64,000 nucleotides of DNA from Actinosynnema sp042752395 (GCF_042752395.1 NZ_JBHYXZ010000006.1:1-64000), one strand, 5' to 3'. Shown: positions 32,612-44,643, numbered from the stretch's first letter. A program made the numbers and translations. Notes: a model not told the origin generated them from the sequence alone.

Positions 32612-33376
32612 TCACGCGCCGCGCGGCCCCTGGTGGGTCGGGTCGAGCACGCGGGCCAGGAACGACTGCGTCCGCTCGTGCCGCGGCGCGCCGATGACCT
32701 GCTCGGCCGGGCCCTCCTCGACGACGTACCCGCCGTCCATGAACAGCACCCGGTCGGCCACCTCGCGGGCGAACTGCATCTCGTGGGTCACCACGAGCAT
32801 CGTCATGCCCTCGTCGGCCAGCTGGCGCATCACCCCGAGCACGTCGCCCACCAGCTCCGGGTCCAGCGCCGAGGTCGGCTCGTCGAACAGCATCACGTCC
32901 GGGTCCATCGACAGCGCCCGCGCGATCGCCACGCGCTGCTGCTGGCCGCCGGAGAGCTGCGCGGGCATGGCGTTGACCTTGTCCGACAGCCCCACCCGCT
33001 CCAGGTTGCGCAGCGCGACCTCCTGGGCCTGCTTCGCGTCCCGCTTGAGCACCTTGCGCTGCGCCACCGTGAGGTTGTTCAGCACGCTGAGGTGCGAGAA
33101 CAGGTTGAACGACTGGAACACCATGCCGATCTTCGTGCGCGCGGCGTCGATGTCCACGTCCGGGTCGGTCAGCTCGACCCTGTTGACCACGATCTTCCCG
33201 CCGGTCGGCTCCTCCAGCAGGTTCACGCAGCGCAGCAGCGTGGACTTGCCCGAGCCGGACGGCCCGATGATGCACACGACGTCACCGCGGTCCACCCGGA
33301 CGTCGATGCCCTTGAGCACGTCCAGGGAGCCGAACGACTTCTTCAACCCGGTGATCTCGACCGCGGGCTCGGTCAC
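32612..33376 (-). CDS. Polar amino acid ABC transporter ATP-binding protein
   Basis: 254 aa ATPase of a GlnQ/HisP-type importer. Walker A GPSGSGKST, Q-loop in FQSFNLF, signature LSGGQQQR, Walker B VMLFDEPTSALD and the switch His in VVTHEM are all present. The GTG at 33376 overlaps the permease stop (GTGA), so it is the last gene of the operon binding protein, permease, ATPase. Confidence 0.95.
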   Translation of the reverse strand: MTEPAVEITGLKKSFGSLDVLKGIDVRVDRGDVVCIIGPSGSGKSTLLRCVNLLEEPTGGKIVVNRVELTDPDVDIDAARTKIGMVFQSFNLFSHLSVLNNLTVAQRKVLKRDAKQAQEVALRNLERVGLSDKVNAMPAQLSGGQQQRVAIARALSMDPDVMLFDEPTSALDPELVGDVLGVMRQLADEGMTMLVVTHEMQFAREVADRVLFMDGGYVVEEGPAEQVIGAPRHERTQSFLARVLDPTHQGPRGA

Positions 33377-34197
33377 GCGGACACCCCCAACCCCGTCGAT
33401 TCCGGCGTGCTGACCTTCTTGCCACCCGTGCGCCGCTCCAGGTACCGCGACAGGTGGCCCAGCGGCAGCGTGATCAGCAGGTAGCACAGGCCGACCACCA
33501 GGATCGGGGTCAGCGACGGCGACCGGCTCAGCGTCTCCCGGCCGAACTTCGTCAGCTCGTACTGGTCGCGGGCCAGGCCGATGATGTAGATCAGCGACGA
33601 GTCCTTGGTGAGCAGGATCAGCTCGTTGGTCAGCGGCGGCAGGATGATCCGGAACGCCTGCGGGATCACCACCGTGAGCAGCGTGCGCCCCTGCGACATG
33701 CCCAGCGACCGGGCCGCCTCGATCTGGCCCTTCGGCACCGCCTGGATGCCCGCGCGGATCGTCTCGGCCATGTACGCGGCCCCGACGATGCCCAGCGCCA
33801 GCATCACGGTGGAGTAGATGTCGAACTGGAGCCCGAACGCCAGCGGCACGCCGAAGCTCAGGGCGATGAACACCAGCAGCGCGGGCACGCCGCGGAAGAA
33901 CTCGATGTAGATGGTGGCCAGCCACCGGTACGGCGCGACCGGCGACAGCTTCATGAGCGCCAGCACCAGCCCGAGGGCGAGGCCGAACGCGAAGCCGAGG
34001 GCCGTGTAGACGAGCGTGTTCTTCAACGCCACGGTGATGGCGTTCGGGAACATCTCGGCGGCGATGTCGAGGTTGAAGAAGCTGCGCTGGATCTCGCTCC
34101 AGTCGGCGACGACCGCCAGGATGCCGGCGACCACCACCAGCAACACGTACTGGCCGACGCGGAACGCCTTGGCCCGTTGTCGCTTGGAGAGTGCCAT
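33373..34197 (-). CDS. Polar amino acid ABC transporter permease
   Basis: 274 aa membrane subunit of the HisM/GlnP type with about five transmembrane helices. The EAA loop (GQIEAARSLGMSQGRTLLTV, near 165-184) contacts the ATPase, and IEFFRGVPALLVF is the family signature. Unusually long N-terminal cytoplasmic/first-helix extension before residue 50. One permease gene implies a homodimer. Operon partner of the genes on both sides. Confidence 0.94.
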   Translation of the reverse strand: MALSKRQRAKAFRVGQYVLLVVVAGILAVVADWSEIQRSFFNLDIAAEMFPNAITVALKNTLVYTALGFAFGLALGLVLALMKLSPVAPYRWLATIYIEFFRGVPALLVFIALSFGVPLAFGLQFDIYSTVMLALGIVGAAYMAETIRAGIQAVPKGQIEAARSLGMSQGRTLLTVVIPQAFRIILPPLTNELILLTKDSSLIYIIGLARDQYELTKFGRETLSRSPSLTPILVVGLCYLLITLPLGHLSRYLERRTGGKKVSTPESTGLGVSA

Positions 34198-34232
34198 GTG
34201 GGGTTACCTCGTGGGTGGGGTGGACAAGGCGA

Positions 34233-34260
34233 GGGGCCGGTGCTCGGCGGCACCGGCCCC
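34233..34260 (-). terminator. Intra-operon hairpin between binding protein and permease genes
   Basis: Perfect 10-bp arms GGGGCCGGTG and CACCGGCCCC surround an 8-base loop. Located 12 bp after the binding-protein stop, it probably causes partial termination or protects the upstream mRNA, giving more binding protein than permease. Confidence 0.7.
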
Positions 34261-34272
34261 GCGGTCAGCCGG

Positions 34273-35091
34273 TTACTTCGACTCCGGCTTCTTGCCGAAC
34301 CACTTCTCGTAGATGCGGTCGTACTCTCCGCTGTCCTTGGCCTTCTTCAGGACCTCGTCGACCTTGGCCTTCAGGGCGGTGTTGCCCTTCTTCATGCCGA
34401 TGCCGTACTTCTCCTGCGTGTCGAACTCCGCCACCACGGCGGTGTCCGGGAACTCCTTGACGTAGTCCAGCAGCACGCCGTTGTCGTTGATCGCCGCGTC
34501 CACCGCGCCGGTGCGCACGGCGGTCTCCATCAGCGGCAGGTCCTCGAACTGGACGACGGTGTAGCCGTGCTTCGCCGCGTTCTCGTTGGCGTAGATCTCG
34601 CCCGTGGTCTCGAGCTGCACGCCGATCTTCTTGCCCTTGAGGTCGTCGAGGGACTTGACCGGCGAGTCCTTCTTGACCAGCAGCGCCTGCGAGGCGTCGA
34701 AGTAGGGCTCGGAGAAGTCGATGACCTCCGCGCGGTCCGGCTTGATGGTCATGCCGGCCGCGGCGAGGTCGCACTTGCCGGTGTTGAAGACCTCGCCGGA
34801 GGTGATGGTCTCGAACGGGGTGTCGAAGATCTCCTGAGTGACGTTCAATTCCTTGGCCACCAGGTCCACCAGGTCGACGTCGAAGCCGACCGTCTTGTCG
34901 CCCTCGGAGAACTGGAAGGGCTTGTAGGACAGGTGGGTGCAGGTGACCAGCTTGCCGCTCTGGACCAGGGTGATGCCCGAGCCGCTGTCCTGCGAGCCGG
35001 TGTTCACCTTGGTCGCGCAGGCCGTCAACGTGAGCGCCAGGGCGAGCACGGGATACACGGCGAGCGCAGCGTGCCTGGTACGACGGGCCAC
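34273..35091 (-). CDS. Polar amino acid ABC transporter substrate-binding lipoprotein
   Basis: 272 aa, SBP_bac_3 family. The GTG at 35091 has an AGGAG site. A lipoprotein signal with lipobox LTAC places the mature protein outside the membrane. The two-lobe domain starts KLVTCTHLSYKPFQFSEGD, with the ligand-contact stretch FDVDLVDLVAKELN and a conserved Arg/Asp hinge in TIKPDRAEVIDFSEPYF. The ligand is probably Glu, Gln or a similar polar amino acid. First gene of the importer operon. Confidence 0.93.
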   Translation of the reverse strand: MARRTRHAALAVYPVLALALTLTACATKVNTGSQDSGSGITLVQSGKLVTCTHLSYKPFQFSEGDKTVGFDVDLVDLVAKELNVTQEIFDTPFETITSGEVFNTGKCDLAAAGMTIKPDRAEVIDFSEPYFDASQALLVKKDSPVKSLDDLKGKKIGVQLETTGEIYANENAAKHGYTVVQFEDLPLMETAVRTGAVDAAINDNGVLLDYVKEFPDTAVVAEFDTQEKYGIGMKKGNTALKAKVDEVLKKAKDSGEYDRIYEKWFGKKPESK

Positions 35092-35257
35092 GGCGTCACT
35101 CCTCGTAACTGTGTCGGTCGAGTGCCCGGCATACTGCCACTTGGGTGACTCCCTGCACAGCACGTGGGTGTTACAGAGCTTCGGTGCGCGTGAATCTGTG
35201 CGTCATAGCGCCCGAACGGCGGCAAATTGTTCAGCCACTTGGCGTTAATCACACAAT

Positions 35258-37948
<2,691 letters not shown>

Positions 37949-38042
37949 CGGTTCAGTAAACCGGTTACCGACGGGTTCAGGTCACAGCTGCGCGCCGTGT
38001 CGGCCAAGGCTCGCCCGGTGGTCTGAACGGCGCTCACCGGGC

Positions 38043-38077
38043 GCTGCCGAACGGCCGATCACGGACCGTTCGGCAGC
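38043..38077. terminator. Strong hairpin after the dipeptidase gene
   Basis: Perfect 12-bp arms GCTGCCGAACGG and CCGTTCGGCAGC enclose an 11-base loop. It lies downstream of the minus-strand dipeptidase gene and upstream of the glycosidase gene. Confidence 0.75.
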
Positions 38078-38165
38078 ACCCGGACGGGCGTGACGATCCC
38101 CTGTCCGCAGTAGCGGAGCCCCGGGGTCGGGCGCGGTTCGTCCCGGTTCGGCCCGACGGCTGCCC

Positions 38166-39578
38166 CTAACGGCGGGCGTGCGCGTCCAGCACCACGGCCA
38201 CCGCCTCGGTGATCCGGGCCGCGTGCCCCAGGTGCAGCCACTCGTCCGGCACGTGGCAGTTCGAGTCCGGCCCGACCGCGCCCGTGACCAGGAACTGCGC
38301 CTGCGGGTACGCCTCGTGCAGCAGCGCCATGAACGGGATCGAGCCGCCGAGCGCCACCGTCCGCCACGGCGCGTCGAACACCTCCTCGCCGACCCGGTCC
38401 AGGGTCGCGCGCAGCCACGGCGCGAGCGCCGGCGCGTTCCACCCGTCCGCGAACTCGATGCGGGACAGCTCCACGGTCGCCCCGTAGGGAACGTCCGTCG
38501 TCAGCGCCCGCCGCACGGCCTCGATGGACGCCTTGGAGTCGGCCGTCGGCGGCAGCCGGAAGCTCAGCACGAGCGTGGTGAACGGTCGCAGCACGTTGCC
38601 CGCGTCGTCCGGCTCGGGCAGCCCGGACGCGCCGGTCACCGACAGCGTGGGCCGCCACCCGGCGTTGAGGGCCAGCTCCACCTCTTCTCCGGTCACCGGC
38701 CGGGTCCCCGCGGCCCACGGCACGCTGTCGACCAGCACGCCGGGCGCGGCGGACACCGCTTCGCGCACCTCCGCCACCCGGTCCGCCGGGATGTCCACGT
38801 GCATCTCGCGCACCAGCACCTCGCCGGTCGCGGAGTCCTCCAACCGGTCGAGGAGCTGCCGGGCGATCCGGAACGACGACGGCACGATCCCGCTCGCCAT
38901 GCCCGAGTGCAGGCCGCTCTCCAGCACCCGGACGGTGACCGTGACCTGCGCCAACCCGCGCAGCGACGTGGTCAGCCACATCCGGTCGTAGTCGTTGCCG
39001 CCCGAGTCCAGGCACACCACGAGCGACACGTCGCCGAGGCGCGGCCGCAGGTGGTCCAGGTACGCGGGCAGGTCCGGGCTGCCGGACTCCTCGCCGGTCT
39101 CCAGCAGCACGACGCAGCGCGCGTGCGCGCCGCCCGCCCGCCGGACGCCCTCGATCGCGGCGATCGCCGCGTACCCCGAGTAGCCGTCGTCGGCCGCGCC
39201 GCGCCCGTACAGCCGGCCGTCGCGCACGACCGGCGTCCACGGCCCGAGTCCCTCGCCCCAGCCGCCGACCGGCGGCTGCTTGTCCAGGTGGCCGTACAGC
39301 AGCACGGTGTCGGACGTCTCCGCCGTGCCGGGCACGTCCACCAGCAGCACGGGGGTGCGGTCGGGCAGTTGGACGACCTCGACCCGCGCGCCCGGCAGGT
39401 CGCGGTCGGCGAGCCAGGCGCGCACGTGCTCCACCGCGGCGGCCAGGTGGCCGTGCTCGGCCCACGCCGGGTCGAAGATCGGGGAGATCGCGGGCACCGC
39501 GACCAAGGCGGACAGGCTCGGGAGGATGTCGTCGTCCCAGAGCCCGCGAACGGTACGGGTCAGCGCTGAACGGTCCAC
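38166..39578 (-). CDS. M20 family dipeptidase
   Basis: 470 aa zinc-dependent exopeptidase. The metal and catalytic motifs are VLLYGHLDKQP (His, Asp), GRGAADDGYSG (bridging Asp), LLETGEESGSPDL (Glu-Glu) and VVCLDSGG (Asp), with the lid/dimerisation domain in the middle and a conserved GGSIPF near the end. Cytoplasmic; it hydrolyses dipeptides or related amides. The GTG at 39578 is preferred because upstream in-frame codons encode no family sequence. Monocistronic. Confidence 0.92.
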   Translation of the reverse strand: MDRSALTRTVRGLWDDDILPSLSALVAVPAISPIFDPAWAEHGHLAAAVEHVRAWLADRDLPGARVEVVQLPDRTPVLLVDVPGTAETSDTVLLYGHLDKQPPVGGWGEGLGPWTPVVRDGRLYGRGAADDGYSGYAAIAAIEGVRRAGGAHARCVVLLETGEESGSPDLPAYLDHLRPRLGDVSLVVCLDSGGNDYDRMWLTTSLRGLAQVTVTVRVLESGLHSGMASGIVPSSFRIARQLLDRLEDSATGEVLVREMHVDIPADRVAEVREAVSAAPGVLVDSVPWAAGTRPVTGEEVELALNAGWRPTLSVTGASGLPEPDDAGNVLRPFTTLVLSFRLPPTADSKASIEAVRRALTTDVPYGATVELSRIEFADGWNAPALAPWLRATLDRVGEEVFDAPWRTVALGGSIPFMALLHEAYPQAQFLVTGAVGPDSNCHVPDEWLHLGHAARITEAVAVVLDAHARR

Positions 39579-39729
39579 GTGCCGAATCCTGTCACGGCGC
39601 ACCGGCCCGGGGCCGGTTTCGCGTGGTGGAAATGGTCGGTCCGGCCGAAGGTCGGTAGTCCATCCACCGCGAGGGTGCCTACGTGGCGGTTCGCGGCGGA
39701 CGCGGCGTGTCCGGAACGGCACGCATAGT

Positions 39730-39747
39730 GGTTAACGATCGGTAACC
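39730..39747. promoter_or_regulatory. Palindrome upstream of pdhA
   Basis: GGTTAACG-AT-CGGTAACC matches its complement at 7 of 8 arm positions. It is a candidate operator for the dehydrogenase operon; the regulator is unknown. Confidence 0.45.
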
Positions 39748-39782
39748 GGGACACGGGTGTTCGACCACCGAACGTTCTACTC

Positions 39783-39805
39783 GGACGGCCGAAGATTGGC
39801 CGTCC
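39783..39805. promoter_or_regulatory. Inverted repeat upstream of pdhA
   Basis: Perfect arms GGACGGCC and GGCCGTCC with a 7-base spacer GAAGATT. It could be an operator or an mRNA leader hairpin. Confidence 0.4.
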
Positions 39806-40020
39806 TACCGTTCCCGCACGTCAGACCGCTGTACCGGAGATTACGAAGTGGGACGGGGCTCACCATGTCGAGTGAGGCCATGTCAGGATGTGGATGAGAA
39901 CACCGTCAGCGCCGACGGTTGCCCGACCCCCACACCCCGGGGGCGACGGCGACTGGCGGTGCAGCCGCGCAGGATCGCCACAAGCGACCGGGCGGCCTCG
40001 TAGACGAGGAGACAAGGCGC

Positions 40021-41214
40021 ATGTCGTCCCCCGAGAAATGGACGCACCCAGGGCCGGATGCCGCGCCGGCCACTGCTGCCAAACCGACGGCTGAACAGGT
40101 GATCGCAGGCTTGCGAGCGACAGACGAGGGCGGCGCCGACCTGGTGCAGCTGCTCACCCCCGAGGGCGAGCGCGTCCGGCACCCGGATTTCGACATCGAC
40201 ATCACGGCCGAGGAGCTGCGCGGGCTGTACCGCGACATGGTCCTGGTCCGGCGGGTCGACCGCGAGGCGAACGCGCTGCAGCGCAAGGGCGAGCTGGGCA
40301 TCTGGGTGCCGCTGCTCGGCCAGGAGGCCGCCCAGATCGGCGCGGGCCGGGCGCTGCGGCCGGAGGACATGGCGTTCCCCAGCTACCGGGAGCACGGCAT
40401 CGCGTGGACGCGCGGGATCAAGCCGACCGACCTGCTCGGCATCTTCCGCGGCACCGACAACGGCACGTGGGACCCGGTCGAGCACCGCTTCCACCCCTAC
40501 ACGATCGTCATCGGCAACCAGGTGCTCAACGCCGCCGGGTACGCCATGGGGCAGAAGTTCGACGGCAAGGTCGGCGACTCCGACGGCGAGGCCACCATCT
40601 GCTTCTTCGGCGACGGCGCGACCAGCCAGGGCGACGTGCACGAGGGCTTCGTGTGGGCCGCGGTGTACGACGCGCCGCTGGTCTTCTTCTGCCAGAACAA
40701 CCAGTGGGCCATCTCCGAGCCGACCGAGCGCCAGTCCCGCCTCCCGCTGTACCAGCGGGCCCGCGGCTACGGCTTCCCCGGCATCCGGGTCGACGGCAAC
40801 GACGTGCTGGCCACGCTCGCCGTCACCCGCTGGGCGCTGGAGGAGTGCCGCCAGGGCAACGGCCCGATCCTGATCGAGGCGTTCACCTACCGGATGGACG
40901 CGCACACCACCTCCGACGACCCGTCGCGCTACCGGCTGTCCGACGAGCTGGAGCTGTGGAAGCTCAAGGACCCGATCGAGCGGGTCAAGGTGCACCTGGT
41001 CAAGCAGCAGTGGGCCGACCAGGCGTTCTTCGAGTCGATCGAGGCCGAGGCCGAGCAGATCGCGATCGAGCTGCGCGACTACTGCGTCAACCTGCCCGAC
41101 CCGCCGCCCGGTCGGATCTTCAGCGAGGTCTACGCCGAGGGCAACCCCGTCCTGGAGGCGCAACGCGACGAGTTCCTGGCCTACCACGCCGGGTTCGCGG
41201 GAGGTGAGCACTGA
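40021..41214 (+). CDS. pdhA: 2-oxo acid dehydrogenase E1 component, alpha subunit
   Basis: 397 aa thiamine-diphosphate enzyme subunit. The cofactor-binding motif GDG-x(n)-NN is seen as FFGDGATSQGDVHEG to CQNNQWAIS, and the phosphorylation-loop-like HTTSDDPSRYR is present. It decarboxylates the 2-oxo acid and passes the acyl group to the lipoyl E2. In actinobacteria, pyruvate is handled by homodimeric AceE, so this alpha-beta type is usually the branched-chain complex even where called pdhA. GAGGAGACAAGGCGC precedes ATG 40021. The stop overlaps the beta start. Confidence 0.93.
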   Translation: MSSPEKWTHPGPDAAPATAAKPTAEQVIAGLRATDEGGADLVQLLTPEGERVRHPDFDIDITAEELRGLYRDMVLVRRVDREANALQRKGELGIWVPLLGQEAAQIGAGRALRPEDMAFPSYREHGIAWTRGIKPTDLLGIFRGTDNGTWDPVEHRFHPYTIVIGNQVLNAAGYAMGQKFDGKVGDSDGEATICFFGDGATSQGDVHEGFVWAAVYDAPLVFFCQNNQWAISEPTERQSRLPLYQRARGYGFPGIRVDGNDVLATLAVTRWALEECRQGNGPILIEAFTYRMDAHTTSDDPSRYRLSDELELWKLKDPIERVKVHLVKQQWADQAFFESIEAEAEQIAIELRDYCVNLPDPPPGRIFSEVYAEGNPVLEAQRDEFLAYHAGFAGGEH

Positions 41215-42242
41215 TGGCCGCTCCGACGATGGACCGCCCCACCGCCGACAGCACCGGCGCGCCCGCGGTGCAGACGTTGACCATCGCGAAGGCGTTGAAC
41301 AACGGGCTGCGCGCGGCGATGGAGGCCAATCCCAAGGTCATCGTGATGGGTGAGGACGTCGGCAAGCTCGGCGGCGTCTTCCGGATCACCGACGGCCTGC
41401 AGAAGGACTTCGGCGAGCAGCGCGTGCTGGACACCCCGCTGGCCGAGTCCGGCATCATCGGCACCGCCGTCGGCCTCGCGATCCGCGGCTACCGGCCGGT
41501 GTGCGAGATCCAGTTCGAGGGCTTCATCTTCCCCGGCTTCGACCAGATCGTGTCCCAGGTCGCCAAGCTGCACTTCCGCACCCAGGGCCGGATCAAGGTC
41601 CCCATGGTGATCCGGGTGCCGTTCGGCGGCGGCATCGGCGCGGTCGAGCACCACTCCGAGTCGCCCGAGTCGTACTTCGCGCACACCGCCGGCCTCAAGG
41701 TCGTGTCGTGCTCGAACCCGGCCGACGCCTACTGGATGATCCAGCAGGCCATCGACTGCGACGACCCGGTGCTGTTCTTCGAGCCGAAGCGGCGCTACTA
41801 CGAGAAGGGCCAGGTCGACACGACCGCCGCGCCCGGACCGCTGTTCGAGTCGCGGACGCTGCGCGCGGGCACCGACGTCACGGTGGTGGCCTACGGGCCG
41901 ATGGTGCGCACGTCGCTCGACGCCGCCGCGGCGGCCGAGGAGGAGGGGCGTTCGCTGGAGGTCATCGACCTGCGCACGCTGTCCCCGCTCGACCTCGCGC
42001 CGGTGTACGAGTCGGTGCGGCGCACGGGCCGCCTGGTCGTGGTGACCGAGGCGCCGAGCGAGTCCTCCATCTCCAGCGAGATCGCGGCGAAGGTGCAGCA
42101 GGAGTGCTTCTACTCGCTGCAGGCGCCGGTGCTGCGGGTAACCGGGTTCGACACCCCGTACCCGCCGTCGAAGCTGGAGGAGGAGTTCCTCCCCGACCTC
42201 GACCGGGTGCTGCACGCCGTCGACCGCTCGCTGGCCTGGTAG
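41214..42242 (+). CDS. pdhB: 2-oxo acid dehydrogenase E1 component, beta subunit
   Basis: 342 aa transketolase-like subunit that completes the E1 active site. It carries VIVMGEDVGKLGGVF near the N-terminus with the cofactor Glu, GGGIGAVEHHSES in the core and ESSISSEIAAKVQ in the C-terminal domain. The ATG shares a base with the alpha stop (TGATG), so the two are coupled to give equimolar subunits. Middle gene of pdhABC. Confidence 0.93.
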   Translation: MAAPTMDRPTADSTGAPAVQTLTIAKALNNGLRAAMEANPKVIVMGEDVGKLGGVFRITDGLQKDFGEQRVLDTPLAESGIIGTAVGLAIRGYRPVCEIQFEGFIFPGFDQIVSQVAKLHFRTQGRIKVPMVIRVPFGGGIGAVEHHSESPESYFAHTAGLKVVSCSNPADAYWMIQQAIDCDDPVLFFEPKRRYYEKGQVDTTAAPGPLFESRTLRAGTDVTVVAYGPMVRTSLDAAAAAEEEGRSLEVIDLRTLSPLDLAPVYESVRRTGRLVVVTEAPSESSISSEIAAKVQQECFYSLQAPVLRVTGFDTPYPPSKLEEEFLPDLDRVLHAVDRSLAW

Positions 42243-42252
42243 GGGGAGAACT

Positions 42253-43629
42253 GTGCCGCAGTACAAGCAGTTCGCCATGCCCGACACGGCGGAGGGGCTG
42301 ACCGAGGCCGAGATCCTCACCTGGCACGTCAAGCCGGGCGACGCGGTCAAGGTCAACCAGATCATCGTCGAGATCGAGACGGCCAAGGCGGCCGTCGAGC
42401 TGCCGTGCCCGTGGGACGGCGTGGTGACCGAGCTGCTGGCCGAGGTGGGCCAGACGGTCGAGGTGGGCGTCCCGATCATCACCATCGACGTGGACCCGTC
42501 CGGCGCGGCGCCCGCGCCGGCGCCGGTCGCGGGTTCGGCTCCGGCGTCGGCCGGGTCCAACGGCAAGATCGGCGAGGAGATGCCGGGCGGCCGGATCGCC
42601 ACGCTGGTCGGCTACGGCCCGCGGGCGGGTTCGGCCAAGCGCCGTCCCCGCAAGGACGCGCCCGTGCCGGTCGCCGCCACCCCGGCGGTCACTCCGCCTC
42701 CGCCTCCGCCGGCCGCGCCCAAGCCCGCGCCCGCCCCGGTGGTCGCGGAACCGGTGGCCCCGGGCGGTTACGTGCCGCTGGCCAAGCCGCCGGTGCGCAA
42801 GCTGGCCAAGGACCTGGGCGTCGACCTGCGCGCGCTGGCGGGCTCCGGCCCGGGTGGCGTGATCACGCGGGAGGACGTCGAGCAGGCCGTCGCGCCCGCG
42901 CCCGCCGCGCCGGCCGCCGCGGACCGGGGCGCCCGGGAGCGGCGCGTGCCGATCAAGGGCGTCCGCAGGGCGACCGCGCAGGCGATGGTGGACAGCGCGT
43001 TCACCGCGCCGCACGTCACGGAGTTCCTGGCCGTCGACGTGACCCCGATGATGGAGCTGCGCGCCCGGTTGAAGGACCGGCCGGAGTTCCGGGGCGTCAA
43101 GCTCACCCCGCTCGCGTTCGCGGCCAAGGCGGTCACCCTGGCCGTCCGCCGCACGCCCGACGTCAACGCGACGTGGGACGAGGCGGCGCAGGAGATCGTC
43201 TACAAGGACTACGTGCACCTGGGCATCGCCGCCGCCACGCCCCGCGGCCTGGTGGTGCCGAAGGTCCGCGACGCCGACCGGATGTCGCTGCGCGAGCTGG
43301 CCGTGGCCCTGGAGTCGCTCGCCACGACCGCCCGCGAGGGCAAGACGCCGCCCGCGGACATGGTGAACGGCACCATCACCATCACCAACGTCGGCGTCTT
43401 CGGCGTCGACACCGGCACCCCGATCATCAACCCCGGCGAGTCGGCGATCCTGGCCCTGGGCGCGATCCGGGACATGCCGTGGGTGGTGGACGGCCAGGTC
43501 GTGCCGCGCAAGGTGTGCCAGCTCTCGCTCAGCTTCGACCACCGCGTGGTCGACGGCCAGCAGGGCTCGCAGTTCCTGGCCGACGTGGGCGCGCTCCTCG
43601 CCGACCCCGGCGTGGCGATGACCTACTGA
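42253..43629 (+). CDS. pdhC: Dihydrolipoamide acyltransferase (E2)
   Basis: 458 aa. One lipoyl domain (1-80) with the lipoylated Lys in IETAKAAVELP, a Pro/Ala-rich linker, a peripheral subunit-binding domain (about 175-210, VRKLAKDLGVDLRALAGSG) and the catalytic acyltransferase domain with HRVVDG near the end (SFDHRVVDGQQG). A single lipoyl domain is more typical of branched-chain E2 than pyruvate E2. No E3 gene follows. Ends at a strong terminator. Confidence 0.93.
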   Translation: MPQYKQFAMPDTAEGLTEAEILTWHVKPGDAVKVNQIIVEIETAKAAVELPCPWDGVVTELLAEVGQTVEVGVPIITIDVDPSGAAPAPAPVAGSAPASAGSNGKIGEEMPGGRIATLVGYGPRAGSAKRRPRKDAPVPVAATPAVTPPPPPPAAPKPAPAPVVAEPVAPGGYVPLAKPPVRKLAKDLGVDLRALAGSGPGGVITREDVEQAVAPAPAAPAAADRGARERRVPIKGVRRATAQAMVDSAFTAPHVTEFLAVDVTPMMELRARLKDRPEFRGVKLTPLAFAAKAVTLAVRRTPDVNATWDEAAQEIVYKDYVHLGIAAATPRGLVVPKVRDADRMSLRELAVALESLATTAREGKTPPADMVNGTITITNVGVFGVDTGTPIINPGESAILALGAIRDMPWVVDGQVVPRKVCQLSLSFDHRVVDGQQGSQFLADVGALLADPGVAMTY

Positions 43630-43648
43630 TCCACCCGTTCCGCTGAAC

Positions 43649-43689
43649 GCGACAGGGCCGGCGTCCACCTCGGGCGCCGGCCCCGTCGC
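43649..43689 (+). terminator. Terminator of the pdhABC operon
   Basis: 15-bp arms (43649-43663 and 43675-43689) pair at 14 positions with an 11-base loop, 20 bp after the E2 stop. Confidence 0.8.
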
Positions 43690-43696
43690 GTTAAAT

Positions 43697-43713
43697 CGCT
43701 GGAAGTTCCAGCG
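43697..43713. promoter_or_regulatory. MerR operator
   Basis: A perfect 17-bp palindrome, CGCTGGAA-G-TTCCAGCG, lies 25 bp before the merR start. MerR proteins bind such dyads within the promoter spacer, so autoregulation is likely. Confidence 0.7.
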
Positions 43714-43737
43714 GCTGGAAAGTCCAAGGTGGTCCCC

Positions 43738-44643
43738 GTGACGCACTACTCGATCGGCGAACTGGCGCGGATGACCGGGCTGTCCACGCGGACGATCCGG
43801 TTCTACTCCGACACCGGCGTGATCCCCGTGGCGGGGCGCACGGCGGGCGGGTTCCGCACCTACGACGTCGACGGGCTGGCGCGGCTCAAGCTCGTGCGGA
43901 CCCTGCGCGACCTGGGCGTGGACCTGCCCACCGCGCAGCGGGTGCTGGCACGGGAGGTGTCCGTCGCCGAGGTGGCGCGGACTCACGCGGAAGCCATCGA
44001 CGCGCAGATGCGCACGCTCCGGTTGCGCCGGGCCGTGCTGCGGGTCGTGGCGCGGAACGGGGAGGTGGAGATGGTGCACGAACTGGCGCGGCTGTCCGAG
44101 GAGGAGCGGCAGGCGATCCTGGACGACTTCTTCGAGGAGGTGTTCGGCGGGCTCGACCTGGAGCCGACGTTCGAGCAGCGGATGAGGTCGGTCCGGGTCG
44201 AGCTGCCGGACGACCCGACGGCGGAGCAGCTGGAGGCGTGGATCGAGCTGGCGAACCTGGTGCGCGACCCGGACTTCCGGGCGTCGATCCGGCGGATGTC
44301 GGAGAGGCACCAGGAGATGCGGGCGCAGGGCGCGGACCTGTCGCCGAGCTCGCCGGCGCAGCTGGAGGCGTTCCAGTACGCGATCGCGCAGGCGCGCGAG
44401 GCGCTGGACGCGGGCGTCGACCCGCGCTCGCCCGAGGCGGCCGCCGTCGTGGCCCGGATCAACGAGAAGTGGTCGTCCGCGATGGACGTGCCGGTGGGCC
44501 CCGAGCTGTCCCGCCGGCTGGAGGAGTTCGGCGACCCGAGGGCCGAGCGCTACTGGCAGCTGATCGCCAAGGTCAACGGCTGGGAGACGCAGGTGCCCGA
44601 CACCATCGCCGAACGGGCGTGGCTGGTCGAAGCGAGCCGCTGA
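43738..44643 (+). CDS. MerR family transcriptional regulator
   Basis: 301 aa. N-terminal MerR winged helix (YSIGELARMTGLSTRTIRFY, 3-22; then GFRTYDVDGLARL) and coiled coil, followed by a long helical C-terminal domain of about 180 residues, larger than in metal-sensing MerR proteins and lacking their Cys. It is probably a sensor of organic ligands. GTG 43738 sits at good distance from AAGG; GTG 43729 is an alternative. The palindrome upstream is its probable operator. No adjacent target gene except possibly the VOC remnant downstream. Confidence 0.88.
   Translation: MTHYSIGELARMTGLSTRTIRFYSDTGVIPVAGRTAGGFRTYDVDGLARLKLVRTLRDLGVDLPTAQRVLAREVSVAEVARTHAEAIDAQMRTLRLRRAVLRVVARNGEVEMVHELARLSEEERQAILDDFFEEVFGGLDLEPTFEQRMRSVRVELPDDPTAEQLEAWIELANLVRDPDFRASIRRMSERHQEMRAQGADLSPSSPAQLEAFQYAIAQAREALDAGVDPRSPEAAAVVARINEKWSSAMDVPVGPELSRRLEEFGDPRAERYWQLIAKVNGWETQVPDTIAERAWLVEASR

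Larger units (their letters stand above)
39579..40020. other. 442-bp regulatory region upstream of the dehydrogenase operon
   Basis: No gene seen. It holds ACCGGCC/GGCCGGT arms at 39601-39617 and two palindromes described separately (39730-39747 and 39783-39805). GC is lower than in flanking genes. It presumably contains the promoters of the divergent dipeptidase gene and pdhA. Confidence 0.6.
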
